Shown one piece after another: positions 7,798 to 10,275 of a DNA stretch of 10,275 bases (within the stretch, counting starts at the first letter, position 1; every line of letters starts with the position of its first letter). Source of the stretch: Euperipatoides rowelli (taxonomy: Eukaryota; Onychophora; Udeonychophora; Euonychophora; Peripatopsidae); the NCBI GenBank assembly GCA_003024985.2, contig PXIH01S0013590.1, one strand, 5' to 3'. Made by a program: the position numbers and the translations under genes. The notes beneath the pieces were generated by a model. It made no database searches. It saw only the letters and a program-made list of their open reading frames with translations, and was not told where the DNA came from.

Positions 7798-8679
7798 GTA
7801 CAGTTATCTTACCTAAGCAAGACACAAACATATAGCCTATATATATTAATTAACAAAACAATCACATTACAATATACCAACAAATATAATATCACATGAA
7901 TATAGCCTACACAAGTTAAAGATACAACATATTCCACATCAAATGTATCTCAATAAAGATTTAATTGCACATGTTCAACCCATAGTTACCGATGTCCCAC
8001 AAGTGTAACCCCCTCCCTCCTCTTCTTTATTACACTCTCCATCAATAATTCAAACTATTACAACATTAGCAACATCCCAACTAACTTCTCCCTCAGATAC
8101 AAATCCAAACCCTCCCTAAATTTCATAAGATTGCCTTCAAATAACTCTCCTGGCAACTCATTCCATATCTTAATGTTTCTATGAAACACAGATCTCAAAA
8201 ATATATTATTCTTGCTAAGGATCATTTTAACACTGTATTTATGCGTTCTTATATTAATTCCGGAATTAACAATAAACAGCCTATTTATAGTTCCTTTTAT
8301 TACTATTTCTTTATATATATGCATACTAGATCATTTTTTAATATTCTAAGACTTGGTTTTAACACATTTAACAATCAATCTATTATCATAACTCAAATAA
8401 TTAAAGCCTTTTATTTGTTTGGTGAATTTTCTGAATGTTTTATCTAATTTTATTAAATTTTTATTATTTTTAAAAAGAATTATGTTAGATCCGAAATCAA
8501 TAACTGGGAGAATATAACCATTGTAAACAATTTCAAAGTTTGATTTATTTAATTTTGAAATATTATTTTTTATAAAACCATATNTTTTGATGATTCTAGT
8601 ATTAATGTTATCAATATGTTTATCAAATCTTAATTTATTATCATAAATTATACCCAGATCTCTTATATGGGAAGCTAAA

Positions 8680-9278
8680 TGTATTATTTTGCACATTTCA
8701 GTAGGGGCTAGTCCTTTAACACTTTTCCAAATTAATTAGCCATAGTGAAGTCTCCTTTTTTTCTTCTAAAGTTATCCAGTTTAGCTCTTGAAAGGCAGCC
8801 GAAGCAGTCTGGATTTACCCCCGTCCATATACTATAACCCTCGCTGCAGTATTTGACAGGGTTTGCAGTCTTTTTTTAAGGCCTTACTACAGTTTAGCCA
8901 AACAGTGTCACAAAAATTTAGCCTGGAGGCTATCAATGCATTATAAACCATAGACAATTCTTTTTTAGATAAGTAGTGCTTTAGTCTCATCCATCAATAT
9001 CTTCACATAACCTTTGAGTTTGCTAAGGCTTTCAAGATATAAATTTTCCATCTTAGGAAGCAGTCTATTTCTAAGCCTAATAGTTTAATTGATGGAGAAA
9101 AAGTAACGGTATGACCGTTCAGTTTAAAATGGAAATCCTTTACTTTGTAACTTATAGAAGCTTTTTTCACACTTAGCACCATATAACAGGTTTTATTTAA
9201 AAAAAATAAAAAAGTTTTCACATTTAAATTAACATTATACTTAGTAGTTATAACAAAATCCAATTTTTTTAAACCCAA
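8680..9278 (-). pseudogene. LINE A, RT thumb region, 5' part
   Basis: Minus strand from 9278: KTCYMVLSVKK (compare LN..KT..m.f), FKLNGHTVTF, then SIKLLGLEIDCFLRW at 9049-9087 (compare i..LG..iD..L.W). After stops at 9003 and 8994 the same frame continues LKHYLSKKELSMVYNALIAS, then RLNFCDTVWLNCSKALKK. Near 8780 the frame shifts to LNWITLEEKK and shifts again to GLAPTEM (8694-8714), the usual L.W...., GLAP.yl order. The catalytic YADD region upstream is absent, so the copy is 5' truncated or decayed before 9278. It is rejoined by the 7544-7753 piece across LINE B. Confidence 0.78.
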
Positions 9279-9607
9279 GACCTAATTTTAGCAAAAAGAC
9301 AAATAACAAGTAGCAATGGAAACAGCTTAACACTTAACATGCAAGGTCTTATAGCACTACTGGAGGTGAAATGTTCACTGCAAGAGAAACAGAAAGTGGG
9401 AGAAACAAAAGATTTGCTATAGCTTATAGTCCATGTCCCACTTTGCACTCCTTTCTTCTAAATAGTAAAAATTGGTAAAAATATAAAAAATAATTTTGAT
9501 TTATATTTTCTCTATGTAAACTTCTTTGAATATTATAAAAATTAAATTATGCTTCTAAAGGCAATATAAGAATAAAAGTGTCAATATATTATTTAAAAAT
9601 CATGTGG
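9279..9607. other. No gene recognised
   Basis: AT-rich spacer right of LINE A. AAGTGGGA near 9395 and its complement TCCCACTT near 9436 form a weak inverted repeat. No RT homology continues past about 9290. Confidence 0.4.
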
Positions 9608-9643
9608 TATGTTTTACCTTTGACCGGTCAAAGGTACAACGTA
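9608..9643. repeat. Near-perfect palindrome made of two 18-bp motif copies
   Basis: A plus copy and a minus copy of the motif are fused head to head with no spacer. The central 22 bases (9615-9636) are perfectly self-complementary, and 16 of 18 pairs match across the whole 36 bases. The centre is TTTGACCGGTCAAA. Confidence 0.8.
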
Positions 9644-9651
9644 TGTAGGTG

Positions 9652-9677
9652 TCAATCAAAGGTACAACACCCTGGCA
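9652..9677 (-). repeat. 18-bp motif copy with TGCCAG flank
   Basis: TCAAAGGTACAACACC (9656-9671) then CTGGCA, in minus orientation. The flank mirrors the copy at 6812-6829, which is preceded by TGCCAG, so the two look like an inner inverted pair. Confidence 0.6.
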
Positions 9678-9985
9678 TATTTCATCAAATAGCATGCTAC
9701 AATTTTTAGGTTAGGCTTATTGATCAATTTCAAACCTTGCATGATTTTTTTTAACATTTTTAATAGTTCTCTATGATAAAAGTTAAAATATATTCATTTG
9801 TTAACAAGGTGATAAAAATTGAAGAAAATACCTACTTTTGCATGATGAAAATTGATATTTTTTGGTGGGAACACAAATTAAGATACCCTTACAAAAGTTG
9901 ATTCAGGAGAAACTCTGGTGATTATTATACACTCTGAAATTTTTATAGCCTCATTCTCCTAGCAGATAGCTCTATAGCATAGGGT

Positions 9986-9999
9986 GGTCAAAGGTACAA
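9986..9999 (-). repeat. Partial 18-bp motif copy
   Basis: GGTCAAAGGTACAA, the first 14 bases of the minus-orientation motif, directly left of the full terminal copy. Confidence 0.6.
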
Positions 10000-10000
10000 A

Positions 10001-10028
10001 TGGTCAAAGGAACAACACCGTACCCTAC
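10001..10028 (-). repeat. Right outer inverted repeat with 18-bp motif
   Basis: This is T, GGTCAAAGGAACAACACC, four bases, CCTAC. It has one change in the 18-bp motif and is the inverted partner of 6588-6615. Confidence 0.6.
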
Positions 10029-10080
10029 ATTTTTTTCTTCTGTCACTGTAGGCCTACTCTTGTGACGACTCCTGTTTACA

Positions 10081-10090
10081 CCCCCCCCCC
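10081..10090. repeat. C10 homopolymer
   Basis: Ten consecutive C immediately before the possible transposon end at 10091. Comparable G runs are at 882-891, 3982-3993 and 10169-10175. Confidence 0.85.
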
Positions 10091-10275
10091 TAGGGTTACC
10101 ACATTCTAAGAATCCAAAAAGAGGACATTTTTAAAAAAAAAACTGTAGTTTATAGGTACCACTTTATTGGGGGGGTGGGCTCCATATTGTAGACAATGAA
10201 AATAGACATTGACATTTTTGGTGAGGATGGGAAGGGGGGAGGGAACAAATAACATGGGAGTTGTTACCATAGTTT
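10091..10275 (+). mobile_element. Possible DNA-transposon end, hAT-like, cut by window edge
   Basis: TAGGGTTACCACATTCTAAG, followed by a GAATCCAAAAAGAGGACA block (to 10127), resembles a terminal sequence I associate with short non-autonomous hAT-like elements in several animal genomes. This is from memory and weak. The other end is not in the window and no target duplication can be tested. The rest of the segment contains a G7 run and nothing coding. Confidence 0.3.

Larger units (their letters stand above)
7754..8679 (-). mobile_element. LINE B, 5'-truncated insertion inside LINE A
   Basis: This is the 3'-terminal 926 bp of a non-LTR retrotransposon. The coding part runs from about 8679 to TAA at 8058. 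It reads RDLGIIYDNKLRFDKHIDNI, then VYNGYILPVIDFGSN, then, after in-frame TAG (8346-8348) and TGA (8331-8333), FLRSVFHRNIKIWNELP. These are the post-catalytic blocks of CR1/L2/Jockey-group RTs (kDLGv.iD..L.f..Hi; the R.i..WN.LP end). About 300 bp of 3' untranslated sequence follows, with a terminal hairpin and an (ATT)n tail. TGTATT flanks both ends (7748-7753 and 8680-8685), a plausible target-site duplication. Just two stops and one frame make it younger-looking than LINE A. Confidence 0.82.
6588..10028. mobile_element. Possible large foldback-like element bounded by 28-bp inverted repeats
   Basis: The segments 6588-6615 and 10001-10028 are inverted copies matching at 25 of 28 bases. Each contains the 18-bp motif GGTGTTGTACCTTTGACC, with GTAGG on the outer side. 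A second, inner inverted pair (6805-6829 and 9652-9677) shares TGCCAG plus the same motif. The interior carries a piggyBac-type MITE and two LINE fragments but no gene of its own. The simplest reading is an element whose complex ends carry several copies of one motif and which later received insertions. I found no target-site duplication and no matching family. A cluster of independent small repeats is the main alternative. Confidence 0.35.

Noticed and set aside
7803-7830. ATG...GTAAGA on the minus strand as the missing first TTC21B exon
   Set aside because: It lies in the 3' untranslated part of LINE B, is phase 1 rather than the required phase 0, and its peptide does not match the TTC21B start.
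8181-8447. 88-codon plus-strand open frame
   Set aside because: It is antisense to the LINE B RT, which explains the sequence better.

Overview
The window is animal nuclear DNA. It is AT-rich, intron-containing and packed with decayed transposable elements. It carries one recognisable host gene: three minus-strand exons of a TTC21B/IFT139 orthologue (intraflagellar transport complex A). That gene plus several LINE reverse-transcriptase relics point to a ciliated metazoan, most likely an invertebrate. I cannot name the phylum from this sequence. Three isolated N bases (5812, 7339, 8584) fit a draft assembly. There is no sign of a prokaryotic operon, CRISPR array, rRNA or tRNA.

Layout, left to right. 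Positions 1-1978 hold nothing I can support. A decayed plus-strand LINE RT fragment lies at 1979-2280. The TTC21B exons, in transcription order, are 5467-5596, 5242-5352 and 2766-2830. They splice into 102 uninterrupted codons matching the N-terminal part of TTC21B. The start codon lies further right, in an unidentified short exon or beyond the window. The rest of the gene lies left of the window or in an unrecognised exon. The 2.4-kb intron between the last two exons contains a coding-like decayed stretch (3546-3863, minus), a long hairpin (3421-3462) and a 28-unit, 22-bp minisatellite (4413-5024).

Right of the exons the DNA is a stack of repeats. There are hairpin-rich sequences near 6230-6330 and a piggyBac-type MITE with TTAA target duplications (6905-7217). 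LINE A (minus, 7544-9278) is split by LINE B (minus, 7754-8679). LINE B is flanked by a 6-bp duplication and ends in a hairpin plus an (ATT)n tail. Around this block, an 18-bp motif GGTGTTGTACCTTTGACC occurs eight times in both orientations between 6597 and 10019. Its outermost copies form 28-bp inverted repeats (25/28 identical), so the whole 6588-10028 block may be one large, unrecognised foldback-like element with later insertions. A possible further transposon end starts at 10091.

No working transposase or RT gene is intact. The only functional protein-coding content I can support is the TTC21B fragment. The most unusual items are the 18-bp motif system and the exactly datable LINE-in-LINE nesting.
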